A stretch of 64,000 nucleotides of DNA from CAVUAT01 sp963848045 (GTDB lineage: Bacteria; Actinomycetota; Thermoleophilia; Solirubrobacterales; 70-9). Below are positions 47,922 to 56,819 of this stretch, one piece after another. The notes beneath the pieces were generated by a model. That model was not told the DNA's origin and did not search any database. It saw nothing but the letters and a program-made list of their open reading frames with translations. Location of the stretch: positions 124,001 through 188,000 of the forward strand of contig CAWKCC010000004.1 in assembly GCA_963848045.1 (NCBI GenBank), given 5' to 3'. Within the stretch, counting starts at the first letter, position 1, and every line of letters starts with the position of its first letter. A program made the translations under genes and the position numbers.

Positions 47922-49961
47922 CTAGCCCGCGATCGCCGGGCGCTTGCCGATCGCGGCAAGCACCCGGTCGGCGACAGCCTCGCCGGTGAAACCGACCTCC
48001 TCGCGCAGCAGCGCCGGCTTGCCATGGGTGACGTAGCGGTCGGGGAGGCCGACGCGCATCACCCGGGCGCGCTCTTCGTCGCGCTCGGCGAAGGCGTCCT
48101 CGAGATGCTCGAGCACGCCCGAGCCGAAGCCGCCGGGCAGCACGTTCTCCTCGACCGTCACCAGCAACTCGTGCTCCGCCGCGAGCTGCTCGACAAGCGC
48201 TCCGTCTAGCGGTTTCGCGAAGCGGCCGTCGGCCACCGTCGGCTCGAGACCCTTGTCGCGCAGGATCTCGGCCGCGCGAAGCGCCACCTGCACGCCGTAG
48301 CCGTAGCCGAGCAGGGCGACCCTCTCGCCCGGAAGCAGCATCTCCCCCCTGCCGATCTCTATCTCCCTCGGCGCGTCGGGCATCGGCGCCCCCTCTGCGG
48401 CGCCGCGCGGGTAGCGGAAGGCGATCGGGCCACCGTCGTGGGCCAGCGCGGTACGCAGCATGTGCACGAGCATCGCCTCGTCGCGAGGCGCCATCACGAC
48501 CACGTTGGGCAGCGCCCGGAAGTAGGAGATATCGAAGGCGCCGTGATGGGTCGGCCCGTCGTCGCCCACCAGGCCGGCGCGGTCCATGGCGAAGACGACG
48601 TTGAGCTTCTGTAGGCAGACGTCGTGGACAAGCTGGTCGTAGGCGCGCTGCAGGAAGGTCGAGTAGATCGCGCATACGGGCTTGGCGCCCTGGATCGCGA
48701 GGCCCGAGGCGAACAGGACCGCATCCTGCTCGGCGATGCCGACGTCGTAGTACTGCTCGGGCAGGGCCTTCTGGAGCTTGTCGAGCCCGGTGCCGCCCGC
48801 CATCGCCGCCGTGATCCCGATCACGCGCTCGTCGCGCCTGGCCTCCGACACCAGCGCGTCGGCGAACACAGCGGTGTACTGGGGGGGCGATTTGGGCGGC
48901 GGCGGCTCGAGCTTCTCGATGCCCTCCGGCGAATTCGATTCGCTGACGGGGACCGTCTTGGGCTCCTGCTTGGGAGCGGCCTTGCCATTGACGATCGAAC
49001 CGGGCTTGGCCGCATGCCACTTCTCCATCCCCTCCAGGCCGCCCTCCTCCGCCGGCTCGAAACCCTTGCCCTTGATCGTGTGAATGTGGACGACCACGGG
49101 GCGATTGGCGTCGAAGGCCTCGGTCAGAGCGCTGCGCAGCGCGCCGACGTCGTGGCCATCGATCACCCCGACGTAGGCCAGGTCGAGCTCCTCGAAGAAG
49201 AGGCCGGGGGCCCAGTAGGCCTTGATCGCGGCCTTGACCTCGGGGCCGAGGCGCTCCATGCGCCTGCCGAGGCCGAGAGGCAGATGGGTGAGGCGCTCCT
49301 CGGTTCTGGTGCGGGCCTCATACCAGCGGGGATTGAGGCGGACCCTGTTGAAGTAGCGCGATAGGGCTCCGACGTTCGGCGAGATCGACATTCCGTTGTC
49401 GTTGAGCACGATCACCATCGGAGTCTGCAGGCCGCCGGCCTGGTGCAGCGCCTCATAGGCGACGCCGCCGGTGAGCGCGCCGTCGCCGATCACGGCGACG
49501 ACCTTGCCGTCGGTGCCGATGCCCTTTCGCATCGCCTCCTTGAGACCGACGCCGTAGCCGATCGAGGTGGAGGCGTGGCCGGCGCCCATGATGTCGTGCT
49601 CGGACTCGAAAACCGAGCAGAAGGGGGCGAGGCCCCCGTACTGCCGGATCGTGCCGAGCTCCTCGCGGCGGCCGGTCAGGATCTTGTGCGGGTAGGCCTG
49701 GTGGCCCACATCCCAGAGGATCTTGTCCCGGGGCGAGTCGAGCAGGCTGTGCAGGGCGACGGCGAGCTCGCAGGTGCCGAGGTTGGCTCCGAAGTGGCCG
49801 CCGATCTCCCCGATCGTGTCGATGATCAGCTCGCGAACCTCCTGGGCGAGCCCCTGCAGCTCCTCGTCTGAGAGCCCTGAGAGGTCGTCGGGGCCGCGCA
49901 CGTCGTCAAGCAGCCGCCTTGCGTTCTCGCTTCCTGTTGGGCTTTTCGTCTCGTCGCTCAT
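47922..49961 (-). CDS. dxs: 1-deoxy-D-xylulose-5-phosphate synthase
   Basis: 679 aa. Thiamine diphosphate site: VAVIGDGALTGGVAYEALHQ, then VLNDNGMSISPNVGAL. Earlier, LGTCELAVALHS and KILWDVGHQAYPHKILTGR are typical. The second half has TAAMAGGTGLDKLQ, DVGIAEQDAVLFASGLA (catalytic Glu) and DRAGLVGDDGPTHHG. A Lys/Pro-rich insertion of about 30 residues near 310-350 separates the domains. It joins pyruvate and glyceraldehyde-3-phosphate in the first MEP-pathway step. It overlaps ispA by 4 nt. Confidence 0.97.
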   Translation of the reverse strand: MSDETKSPTGSENARRLLDDVRGPDDLSGLSDEELQGLAQEVRELIIDTIGEIGGHFGANLGTCELAVALHSLLDSPRDKILWDVGHQAYPHKILTGRREELGTIRQYGGLAPFCSVFESEHDIMGAGHASTSIGYGVGLKEAMRKGIGTDGKVVAVIGDGALTGGVAYEALHQAGGLQTPMVIVLNDNGMSISPNVGALSRYFNRVRLNPRWYEARTRTEERLTHLPLGLGRRMERLGPEVKAAIKAYWAPGLFFEELDLAYVGVIDGHDVGALRSALTEAFDANRPVVVHIHTIKGKGFEPAEEGGLEGMEKWHAAKPGSIVNGKAAPKQEPKTVPVSESNSPEGIEKLEPPPPKSPPQYTAVFADALVSEARRDERVIGITAAMAGGTGLDKLQKALPEQYYDVGIAEQDAVLFASGLAIQGAKPVCAIYSTFLQRAYDQLVHDVCLQKLNVVFAMDRAGLVGDDGPTHHGAFDISYFRALPNVVVMAPRDEAMLVHMLRTALAHDGGPIAFRYPRGAAEGAPMPDAPREIEIGRGEMLLPGERVALLGYGYGVQVALRAAEILRDKGLEPTVADGRFAKPLDGALVEQLAAEHELLVTVEENVLPGGFGSGVLEHLEDAFAERDEERARVMRVGLPDRYVTHGKPALLREEVGFTGEAVADRVLAAIGKRPAIAG

Positions 49962-50851
49962 CTGTGCCGGGTGTGGATGAAGTCGGTGATGCGAGCCAGG
50001 TCGTCGGTGATTGTTTCCGCCTCGGCGAGCGCCGCGCGGGCGTTTGCGTGCGACTCGAAGGCCAGCTCGCGCGCGCGGTCGAGGCCGAAGGCGCTCACGT
50101 AGGTCAGCTTTCCATGCCTTTCGTCGCTCCCGCTCGGCTTGCCGAGCTCTTCGTCGCTGCCGGTCACATCGAGTATGTCGTCGACGATCTGGAACAGCAC
50201 GCCAAGCTCGTCAGCAAAGCGCCTATAGGGAATTGTGGCAGCTTCGCCGACGCCGCCCAACTCGAGCACCGAGCCGACGCTGGCGGCGATCAATCGGCCC
50301 GTCTTCAGCGTATGCATCTGCCTCAGCGCCTCGGGGTCGCCCGCAGCCGATCCTTCGGCGCGCGCCTCGAAGGTGGTCACGTCCACATACTGCCCACCGA
50401 CCATGCCGCTCACGCCCGTCGCCGTGACCAGCTCGGCGAGCGCGGCGACGACGCGGTCGGGCTCGCCCTGCTGGCGCTCGCAGAAGAGGCGCATGGCCTC
50501 GGCGAAGAGGCCGTCGCCGGCCAGGATCGCGACGTTCTCGCCGTACTTGACGTGAGAGGTCGGCATCCCTCGGCGCAGATCGTCGTCGTCCATCGCGGGC
50601 AGGTCGTCGTGGATCAGGGAGTAGGTGTGGATCAGCTCGATCGCAGCCGCGGCCGGCAGCATCTGCTCGGGCTCGACGCCGATCGAGCGCGCGGTGGCGA
50701 GCGCGAGCACCGGCCTGATCCGCTTGCCGCCCGCCAGCAGGGAGTAGCGCATCGCCTCGTCGAGGCCCTCGGTGGCCGGGTCGGTGGAGAAGCGGAGCTC
50801 GGCGAGGTACGCGTCGACCAGCTCGCGCAGGTCCTCGGGGTACTCGCTCAA
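49958..50851 (-). CDS. ispA: Short-chain polyprenyl diphosphate synthase
   Basis: 297 aa, TTG start immediately after the upstream gene's stop. The first Asp-rich motif is DDLPAMDDDDLRRGMPTSH (DDxxxxD type, as in type II farnesyl synthases) and the second is DDILDVTGSDEELGK. GGKRIRPVL and the LKTG motif (HTLKTGRLIAASV) are present. It makes farnesyl- or geranylgeranyl-diphosphate from IPP and DMAPP; the exact chain length cannot be told. It lies directly between the XseB-like gene and dxs, the order known from E. coli. Confidence 0.93.
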   Translation of the reverse strand: MSEYPEDLRELVDAYLAELRFSTDPATEGLDEAMRYSLLAGGKRIRPVLALATARSIGVEPEQMLPAAAAIELIHTYSLIHDDLPAMDDDDLRRGMPTSHVKYGENVAILAGDGLFAEAMRLFCERQQGEPDRVVAALAELVTATGVSGMVGGQYVDVTTFEARAEGSAAGDPEALRQMHTLKTGRLIAASVGSVLELGGVGEAATIPYRRFADELGVLFQIVDDILDVTGSDEELGKPSGSDERHGKLTYVSAFGLDRARELAFESHANARAALAEAETITDDLARITDFIHTRHR

Positions 50852-51082
50852 TCAGCTCTCGCGCGTCTCGGCCGCGGCCTGCAGAGCGCGATCAACCTCT
50901 CGGCCGGCCTCGGCGGCCAGCTCCGAGGCCTCGCGCACGAGCTCGGCGGCTCGCTCGTCGTCGGGCTCGGAATCCAGCTCGCGCGCCAGCGACTCGAGGC
51001 GCTCGGTGATCCCCGCGAGCTCAGAGCCTCGCCCTGCTTCCGCTTGGCCCGGTGGGCCGGCCGGATCCATATCGTCGTTCAT
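50852..51082 (-). CDS. Small helical protein, possible exodeoxyribonuclease VII small subunit
   Basis: 76 aa from ATG 51082, ending exactly where ispA begins. After an acidic, Pro/Gly-rich start, residues about 25-74 form a charged helical hairpin: ITERLESLARELDSEPDDER, then AAELVREASELAAEAGREVD. Length, helix pattern and position just before ispA-dxs fit XseB. The typical XseB residues (FE..L..LE.IV..LE.G) are only partly recognisable, and no xseA lies in the window, so the name is tentative. Alternatively it is an unrelated coiled-coil protein. Confidence 0.5.
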   Translation of the reverse strand: MNDDMDPAGPPGQAEAGRGSELAGITERLESLARELDSEPDDERAAELVREASELAAEAGREVDRALQAAAETRES

Positions 51083-51092
51083 CGCTGACAGG

Positions 51093-51896
51093 CTAGCCCG
51101 GGGACAACAGCTCGGGCAACTCGGCGATCGAATCGGCGATCGCGGTCGGCTCGATGCCCGACCGGGCGACGAAGTCCTCCCGGTACTTACCGGTTCGCAC
51201 CAGGATGCCGGCCAGTCCAGCCGCGATCGCGCCGCCGACGTCGGTCTCGACATCATCGCCGACCATCGCCGCCGACGACGCGGGTAGGCCGAGCTCGCCC
51301 AGGACCAGCTCGAAGAACGCCCGGGCGGGCTTTCCGACGACCAGCGCCTCCCGCCCCGTGGCGTACTCGATCGCGGCCACGAAGGGGCCCGCATCGAGCG
51401 AGAGGCCCTCCGGGGTCATCCAGAACCGGTTCTTCTGCAGGGCGATCAGCTCGGCGCCGTCCATCACCAGGCGGAAGGCGCGGTTGAGGATCTCGAAGCT
51501 GAAGGCGGCGCCGAGGTCCCCCATGATCACGGCGTCCACGGCATCGTTCGCGGCGGTCAATCCGGTGAAGTCCTCCTTCACCTCCTGGTTCATGATCAGA
51601 GCCACGCGTTCGTGGCCCGCCTCGCGGCAACGAGCCCGGGCCAGCGCCGCCGGCGTCACCAGTTCCTCTGAGGCGACACTGAACCCCAGGCGCTGCAGAC
51701 GCTCCAGGATCTGGCCTCGCGAGCGCGATGTCGTGTTGGTGACGAATCGCAGCGCCGGCCCCTCCGCCCGCAGCTCACTCACCGCCTCGACCGCGCCGGG
51801 AACCACCTCGTCCTCCACGTAGAGCACGCCGTCGAGGTCGATCAGCAGCAGCTCGATCCCAGTGAGCGCCGACCCGGATGGCTCCTGGCCCGTCAC
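51093..51896 (-). CDS. HAD-IIA family phosphatase (LHPP-like)
   Basis: 267 aa, GTG start. HAD motif I is LLLIDLDGVLYVED (DxD-type nucleophile), motif II is FVTNTTSRSR, the Lys is in VVGKPARAFFE, and motif III is AAMVGDDVETDVGGA. The C2-type cap and the NQEVKEDFTGLTAANDAVDA region resemble LHPP and related inorganic pyrophosphate/phosphoamidase phosphatases more than NagD. The substrate is uncertain. It lies 6 nt after nusB and 10 nt before the XseB-like gene, in the same direction. Confidence 0.87.
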   Translation of the reverse strand: MTGQEPSGSALTGIELLLIDLDGVLYVEDEVVPGAVEAVSELRAEGPALRFVTNTTSRSRGQILERLQRLGFSVASEELVTPAALARARCREAGHERVALIMNQEVKEDFTGLTAANDAVDAVIMGDLGAAFSFEILNRAFRLVMDGAELIALQKNRFWMTPEGLSLDAGPFVAAIEYATGREALVVGKPARAFFELVLGELGLPASSAAMVGDDVETDVGGAIAAGLAGILVRTGKYREDFVARSGIEPTAIADSIAELPELLSPG

Positions 51897-51902
51897 TGGC
51901 CG

Positions 51903-52277
51903 TCAGGCCGCTGGCTCTGCCAGGGCCGCCCCGAGCACCCCGTTTACGAAGCCCGGCGCGTCGGCGCCGCAGTACTCCTTGCAGAGCTCGACGGCCTCGT
52001 CGATCGCCACCTCGACCGGGATGTCGTCGCGGTGCAGCGCCTCGAACAGCGCCACTCGCATGATCGAACGCTCCAGGGGCGCGATCCGCTCCAGCGCCCA
52101 GCCCTTGGAGTGGCGGCTGATCAGCTCATCGAGCTGGAGGCCGCGCGCCTCCACCCCCTCCGCCAGCTCGCGGCTGAACGGCCTCGCGCCCGCGAGCAGC
52201 TCGTCGAGGGGCCGCCCGGTCACCTCGTGCTGGTAGAGCGCGAAGACGGCGTCCCGCCTCTGGTCCGATCGGCGCAT
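51903..52277 (-). CDS. nusB: Transcription antitermination factor NusB
   Basis: 124 aa, slightly shorter than most NusB. It has DQRRDAVFALYQHEVTGRPL at the N-terminus, the central GWALERIAPLERSIMRVALF and the C-terminal PVEVAIDEAVELCKEYCGAD, GFVNGVLG. These match the all-helical NusB fold along its length. With NusE it binds boxA RNA during rRNA transcription. It follows efp by 33 nt, the efp-nusB order being widespread in actinobacteria. Confidence 0.95.
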   Translation of the reverse strand: MRRSDQRRDAVFALYQHEVTGRPLDELLAGARPFSRELAEGVEARGLQLDELISRHSKGWALERIAPLERSIMRVALFEALHRDDIPVEVAIDEAVELCKEYCGADAPGFVNGVLGAALAEPAA

Positions 52278-52310
52278 GCCGGAATCCTGACAGGGCCCGG
52301 GCCGGCGGCG

Positions 52311-52871
52311 CTAGGCGCGCGAGACGTACTCGCCGCTGCGCGTGTCGACGCGAACCCTCTCGCCTTCCTCGATGAAGAGGGGCACCTGGACCACGGCGCC
52401 CGTCTCGAGCGTCGCGGGCTTGTTGCCGCCCCCCGAGGCCGTGTCACCCTTGAGGCCGGGGTCGGTCTGGGTGACCGCGAGCTCCACGGCGCTCGGCACC
52501 TGGATATCCGAGGGCCGCTCATCGACCAGCAGCAGCTCCACCTCGGAGTTGGGCGGCACCCATCTCAGCGCCTCCTCGGCGACCGACCTGGGGATCTCCA
52601 CCTGGTCATAGGTGGTGTTGTCCATCAGCACCACGTTCTCGCCCGTCTCGTAGAGGTATTGCATCTTCTTGTTCTCGGTGCGCACGGGGCGGAACTTCTC
52701 TCCCGCCTTGAACGTCCTGTCGATCACCGCCCCGTCCTCGACGCGCTTCAGCTTGGAGCGCACGAAAGCGCCCCCCTTGCCGGGCTTCACGTGCTGGAAA
52801 TCGACGACCTTGAAGATCGTCCCGTCCACCTCGATGTGGGTGCCGTTCTTGAACTGGTTGGTCGAGATCAA
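52311..52871 (-). CDS. efp: Translation elongation factor P
   Basis: 186 aa from TTG 52871, where the family start ISTNQFKNGTHIEVDGTIFK begins. The loop at the tRNA CCA end reads HVKPGKGGAFVR, with the conserved Lys inside KPGKGG. The three OB/KOW-like domains continue with GEKFRPVRTENKKMQYLYET, PPNSEVELLLVDERPSDIQV and VPLFIEEGERVRVDTRSGEY. It rescues ribosomes stalled at polyproline. It belongs to the pepQ-efp-nusB block, from which pepQ has here been separated by about 4 kb. Confidence 0.97.
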   Translation of the reverse strand: MISTNQFKNGTHIEVDGTIFKVVDFQHVKPGKGGAFVRSKLKRVEDGAVIDRTFKAGEKFRPVRTENKKMQYLYETGENVVLMDNTTYDQVEIPRSVAEEALRWVPPNSEVELLLVDERPSDIQVPSAVELAVTQTDPGLKGDTASGGGNKPATLETGAVVQVPLFIEEGERVRVDTRSGEYVSRA

Positions 52872-53037
52872 GAACCGAAGGCTAGCCGCGCCGCCCTTCC
52901 ACAATCACCGGGCTATGGGCAGTCCGCTGCGAGCCGAACTCCAGGTGGGCCTCAGCGCCTGCGCAGGACGTCCTCGGCCCGCCTGATGCTGGTCTCGGCA
53001 GCGTGGCGCCGCGACAGGCGATAGCGTCCCGGCCGCG

Positions 53038-54471
53038 GTGGCCCCCCTGACCGATGTTCCCATCTCCCCCGCGCCGCCGGAGCGCTACCGGGCTCTGATG
53101 GGTGACGCCTACGCGCTTGCGGAAGCGGCGATCGAGAAGGTGGGCACGGTGCTGGCCGGGCGCGTGGTCTGGAACGTCAACTCCACCGCCCGCGGCGGCG
53201 GCGTCGCCGAGATGCTGCAGTTCCTGCTGGCCTACGCGCGCGGCGCGGGCGTGGACGTGCGCTGGGTCGCGATCGAGGGCGACGAGGAGTTCTTCCGGGT
53301 GACCAAGCGCCTTCACAACCACCTGCACGGCGTGCCGGGAGACGGCGGTGATCTCGGCGAGGCCGAGCGCGCCGCTTACGAGATCACCCTCGCCCGCTGC
53401 GCGGACGCGCTCGGCGAGTTGCTCCGTCCGGGCGACATCGTCTTCCTCCATGATCCGCAGACGGCCGGCCTGATCGAGCTGGTGCGATCGAAGGGGGCCA
53501 GGGTCGTGTGGCGATGCCACGTCGGGGTGGACCAGCCGAACGACCTGGCCAGGGACGCGTGGGCCTTCCTCGAGCGCTACGTGAAGGAGGCCGACGCCTG
53601 TGTCTTCTCGCGGCGCGCCTTCGTCTGGGATGGTCTCGACGAGAAGCGGCTGTGGCTCGTCCCGCCCGCGATCGACGCGTTCTCGGCGAAGAACGAGCCG
53701 CTGGAGCCCGGGGTGGTGCGGGCGATTCTCTCGCAGACGGGCATCAGCCCCAACGGTGGACAGGTCCCCGTATTCGAGCGCGCAGACGGCTCCGTCGGGC
53801 GCGTGGACCGCTCGGCGGAGCTGGACCAGGAAGGGCCGGTGCCGGACGATGCCCCGTTGGTCGTACAGGTCTCGCGCTGGGACAGGCTCAAGGATCACGC
53901 GGGGCTGCTGCGCTCCTTCACCGAGCACTGCCGCCATGGCAATGCGCACCTGCTGCTGGCCGGCCCATCGGTCGCGGAGGTGGCGGACGATCCGGAGGGC
54001 GCCGAGGTCCTTGCCGAGATCCGGGCGCAGAGGAATGCGCTCGACGCCGAGTCCAGGGCGCGCGTTCACCTTGCCTGCCTGCCGATGGACGACGTGGACG
54101 AGAACGCAGCGATGGTCAACGCGATCCAGCGACGCGCCGACGTGATCGTCCAGAAGAGCCTCGCGGAGGGCTTCGGGCTGACCGTCGCCGAGGCCATGTG
54201 GAAGTCGAAGCCCGTGGTCGCCACCCGCATCGGCGGCATCCAGGACCAGATCGTCGACGGCGAGTCCGGGATCCTGATCGACGATCCCACCGACCTGGAA
54301 GCGGTGGCCGCCGCGATCGACGGGTTGCTCGACGATCCACGTCGGGCGGATCAGATCGGGGCCGCCGCCCACATTCGCGTGCGCGACTCGCTTCTCGCCA
54401 CCCGCTCCCTGGTCCAGTACATGGGGCTGATCGAGGAGATGCTCGACGACGACGGCCCCGCCGTCGGCTAG
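53038..54471 (+). CDS. treT: Trehalose-synthase (TreT)-like glycosyltransferase
   Basis: 477 aa, GTG start. The GT-B fold of family GT4: GRVVWNVNSTARGGGVAEML, RWVAIEGDEEFFRVTKRLHN, GDIVFLHDPQTAGLI, VVWRCHVGVDQPND in the N-domain; then VVQVSRWDRLKDHAGLLRSF and VQKSLAEGFGLTVAEAMWKS (the EX7E motif) in the C-domain. These match trehalose glycosyltransferring synthase / trehalose phosphorylase relatives, which make trehalose from NDP-glucose and glucose. TAGCGT lies 10 nt before the start. Its stop overlaps that of the convergent Usp gene. Confidence 0.87.
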   Translation: MAPLTDVPISPAPPERYRALMGDAYALAEAAIEKVGTVLAGRVVWNVNSTARGGGVAEMLQFLLAYARGAGVDVRWVAIEGDEEFFRVTKRLHNHLHGVPGDGGDLGEAERAAYEITLARCADALGELLRPGDIVFLHDPQTAGLIELVRSKGARVVWRCHVGVDQPNDLARDAWAFLERYVKEADACVFSRRAFVWDGLDEKRLWLVPPAIDAFSAKNEPLEPGVVRAILSQTGISPNGGQVPVFERADGSVGRVDRSAELDQEGPVPDDAPLVVQVSRWDRLKDHAGLLRSFTEHCRHGNAHLLLAGPSVAEVADDPEGAEVLAEIRAQRNALDAESRARVHLACLPMDDVDENAAMVNAIQRRADVIVQKSLAEGFGLTVAEAMWKSKPVVATRIGGIQDQIVDGESGILIDDPTDLEAVAAAIDGLLDDPRRADQIGAAAHIRVRDSLLATRSLVQYMGLIEEMLDDDGPAVG

Positions 54472-55346
54472 CCCAGCGGATCCTCGCCCGCAGCCCTCGG
54501 TATCACCAGCAGCGGGCAGCTCACCGCACCCATCAGGCTCGACGAGACCGCGCCGAGCAGCACGCGGCGAAGCGGCCCGTAGCCGCGCGAGCCGATCACC
54601 AGCAGATCGAGTTCCTCGGCGGCCGCCTCCAGGCAGGTCTGAGGGTCACCCTGGGGCTGAGCGGTGTCAACGTCAAGGCCCGCGGGGAGCGCCGCGGTCG
54701 CCTCTTCGAGCACCCGCCCCGCGCGCCGTTCCTCGGCGCCCTCGTAGTCCGCCATCGCCAGCCCGGGCGCGGCCGAGTAGGTGGTCTTGGGGAGGGTCTG
54801 CACGCTGATCAGGCGCAGGCCGGCTCCGAGGCGCTGAGCCAGACCCGTCGCCGCGCGAAGCGCGGCGCGCGACTCCGGACCGCCGTCCAGGCCGACGCCG
54901 ATCCTCCCGAGGCTTCCCCGCGGGCTGCTCGCGTGGCCGTGCGGAGCCACCGCCAGCGCGCACGGAAGCCCCTCCACCAGGCGCTGGCCGACGCTGCCGA
55001 GCAGGACCCGCCCCAGGGGCCCCCGATGGGCGGAGCCGATCACCATCAGGATGGGTTTCTCGGCCTCGGCGAACTCGAACAGGGCCCGGGCGGGCGACCA
55101 ATCGACCACCGCCTCGGTCCTGACCTCCAGCCCCGAGAGGGCCTCCCGCGCCGCCTCGAACAGCGTCCCGGTCCCCTCGCGCAGGGCGTCCTCGAGCATC
55201 TGCTCGCCCATCAGGTTCCGTGGGAGCCGCAGGCAGAAGAACACCACCGGCTCGGCTCCGAGGGCTTCGCAGAGCGATCTGCCCAACTCAAGCGCGTCGG
55301 CGCCGTTCGCCGATCCGTCGTAGCCGATCACGATGTACCGCTTCAT
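54468..55346 (-). CDS. Tandem universal stress protein
   Basis: 292 aa from ATG 55346 (GGAGAG 6 nt upstream). It holds two Usp domains. The first (1 to about 142) starts KRYIVIGYDGSANGADALEL and has VIGSAHRGPLGRVLLGSVGQ. The second (about 150-285) starts GRIGVGLDGGPESRAALRAA and has VIGSRGYGPLRRVLLGAVSS. Both show the GxxGxxxxxxxGS(V/S) ATP-binding motif. Usp proteins of this kind support survival of hypoxia, starvation or osmotic stress. It is divergent from the antiporter gene and convergent with the trehalose gene, a plausible stress-related group. Confidence 0.93.
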   Translation of the reverse strand: MKRYIVIGYDGSANGADALELGRSLCEALGAEPVVFFCLRLPRNLMGEQMLEDALREGTGTLFEAAREALSGLEVRTEAVVDWSPARALFEFAEAEKPILMVIGSAHRGPLGRVLLGSVGQRLVEGLPCALAVAPHGHASSPRGSLGRIGVGLDGGPESRAALRAATGLAQRLGAGLRLISVQTLPKTTYSAAPGLAMADYEGAEERRAGRVLEEATAALPAGLDVDTAQPQGDPQTCLEAAAEELDLLVIGSRGYGPLRRVLLGAVSSSLMGAVSCPLLVIPRAAGEDPLG

Positions 55347-55580
55347 CTCGCTCTCCATTGTCGTCGAAGCTGACGGCAGATGATCACCGGCGCACCGGGC
55401 CGATACATCGGTGCCGCCTGCCGAGCCGACCTCGCAGCCGCTACCGATACGCCCGGCGCAGCGTTCGAGCCGAGCCGGTGGAGGCCCCCGCAGCCGCTCG
55501 GCGCGTTGATCGGCGCCCTCCCACCTCGCCGCCACCGGCCATTGCCCCCTTGGACCGCGGGGGCCCGGACGGCGCCCCGG

Positions 55581-55586
55581 TAGGTT
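55581..55586 (+). promoter_or_regulatory. -10 element, leaderless promoter of the antiporter
   Basis: TAGGTT, 8 nt before ATG 55595; there is no ribosome binding site. It selects ATG 55595 within a frame open far upstream. Confidence 0.45.
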
Positions 55587-55594
55587 TCCCGCCG

Positions 55595-56800
55595 ATGGGA
55601 GGAGTGGACGTCAGTTCATTGCTGGTGATCGTCTCGGTGGCGGCGCTCTCGGCTGTGCTGGTCTTGGCCGTCTCTCCGAGGATCGCGATCCCGGTGGTCG
55701 TGGTCGAGCTGGTGCTGGGAATCGTGATCGGCCCCGAGGGCCTCGACCTCGCTCAGATCGACGCGACCACCGAGCTCTTCGGCAACCTCGGCCTGGGGAT
55801 GCTGTTCTTCTTCGCCGGCTATGAGATCGACTTCGAGCGGATCAGGGGCAAGCCACTGCGGCTCGGGATCATGGGCTGGACCCTCTCGCTGGCCCTCGCC
55901 TACGCGATCGGCGGGGCGCTGGCCGCGGCCGGCATCGTGCTCGCCCTCCTCTACACCGGCTCGGCGATGGCCACGACCGCGATCGGGACGCTGATCCCGA
56001 TCCTCAAGGACGTTGGCGAGATCAAGACCCGCTTCGGCACCTACCTGCTGGCGGCGGGCGCGATGGGTGAGTTCGGGCCGATCATGCTGCTCACCCTGAT
56101 CCTCTCGACCACCCACCCTCTGCACGAGGCGGCGATCCTGGCCGCATTCATCGTGGCCGCCGTGCTCACCGGCCTGCTCGCCGTGCGCTCGACGTGGCGA
56201 GGCTGGCCGATGATCGAGCGCACGCTCGAGACCAGCAGTCAGGCGGGGGTGCGCCTCGCGGTGGTGCTCGTCTTCGGCCTGGTTGCCCTCGCCAGCGAGC
56301 TGGGGCTCGACCTTCTGCTGGGAGGCTTCGTGGCGGGGATGATCACGCGCATCGCGCTGCAAGGGCGCGAGGTGAGCGCCTTGGAATCGAAGCTGACGGC
56401 TGTCGGCTACGGGCTGCTGATCCCCTTCTTCTTCATCACCAGCGGCATGGCCTTCGACCTCGACGCCCTCACGGCCTCGTCCGGGGCGGTCCTGAAGATG
56501 CTGATGTTCGTGGGCCTCTTCCTGGTGGTTCGCGGCACCCCAGCGCTGCTGCTCTACGCGGGGACGATCGCAAGCGTGCGCGACCGGCTGGCGCTCGCCT
56601 TCTACTCGGCGACCGAGCTGCCGCTTGTGGTGGCGATAACCACGCTCGCCGTTGCCCAGGGGGAAATGGAGACGTCGACATCGGCCGGGCTGGTCGGCGC
56701 GGCGATCATCTCGACGCTCGCCTTTCCGCTGATCGCGGCCAGGATCCGGCGGGACAGCGACCCCGAGGAGCCTGCCCGGGCCGCGCCCCAGCCCGCCTGA
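55595..56800 (+). CDS. Cation:proton antiporter, CPA2 (Kef/NapA) family
   Basis: 401 aa, about 12-13 membrane helices. The Na+/H+ exchanger domain is clear: PVVVVELVLGIVIGPEGLDL, LGMLFFFAGYEIDFERIRGK, LYTGSAMATTAIGTLIPILK, GELGLDLLLGGFVAGM-like region in the second half, and LAFYSATELPLVVAITTLAV. There is no TrkA-N or Usp domain at the C-terminus (a short acidic tail only), so it differs from KefB/C. It should exchange K+ or Na+ for protons across the membrane. The neighbouring Usp gene might act in the same stress response. Confidence 0.92.
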   Translation: MGGVDVSSLLVIVSVAALSAVLVLAVSPRIAIPVVVVELVLGIVIGPEGLDLAQIDATTELFGNLGLGMLFFFAGYEIDFERIRGKPLRLGIMGWTLSLALAYAIGGALAAAGIVLALLYTGSAMATTAIGTLIPILKDVGEIKTRFGTYLLAAGAMGEFGPIMLLTLILSTTHPLHEAAILAAFIVAAVLTGLLAVRSTWRGWPMIERTLETSSQAGVRLAVVLVFGLVALASELGLDLLLGGFVAGMITRIALQGREVSALESKLTAVGYGLLIPFFFITSGMAFDLDALTASSGAVLKMLMFVGLFLVVRGTPALLLYAGTIASVRDRLALAFYSATELPLVVAITTLAVAQGEMETSTSAGLVGAAIISTLAFPLIAARIRRDSDPEEPARAAPQPA

Positions 56801-56819
56801 GGGCGGCGCGCGAACCCGC

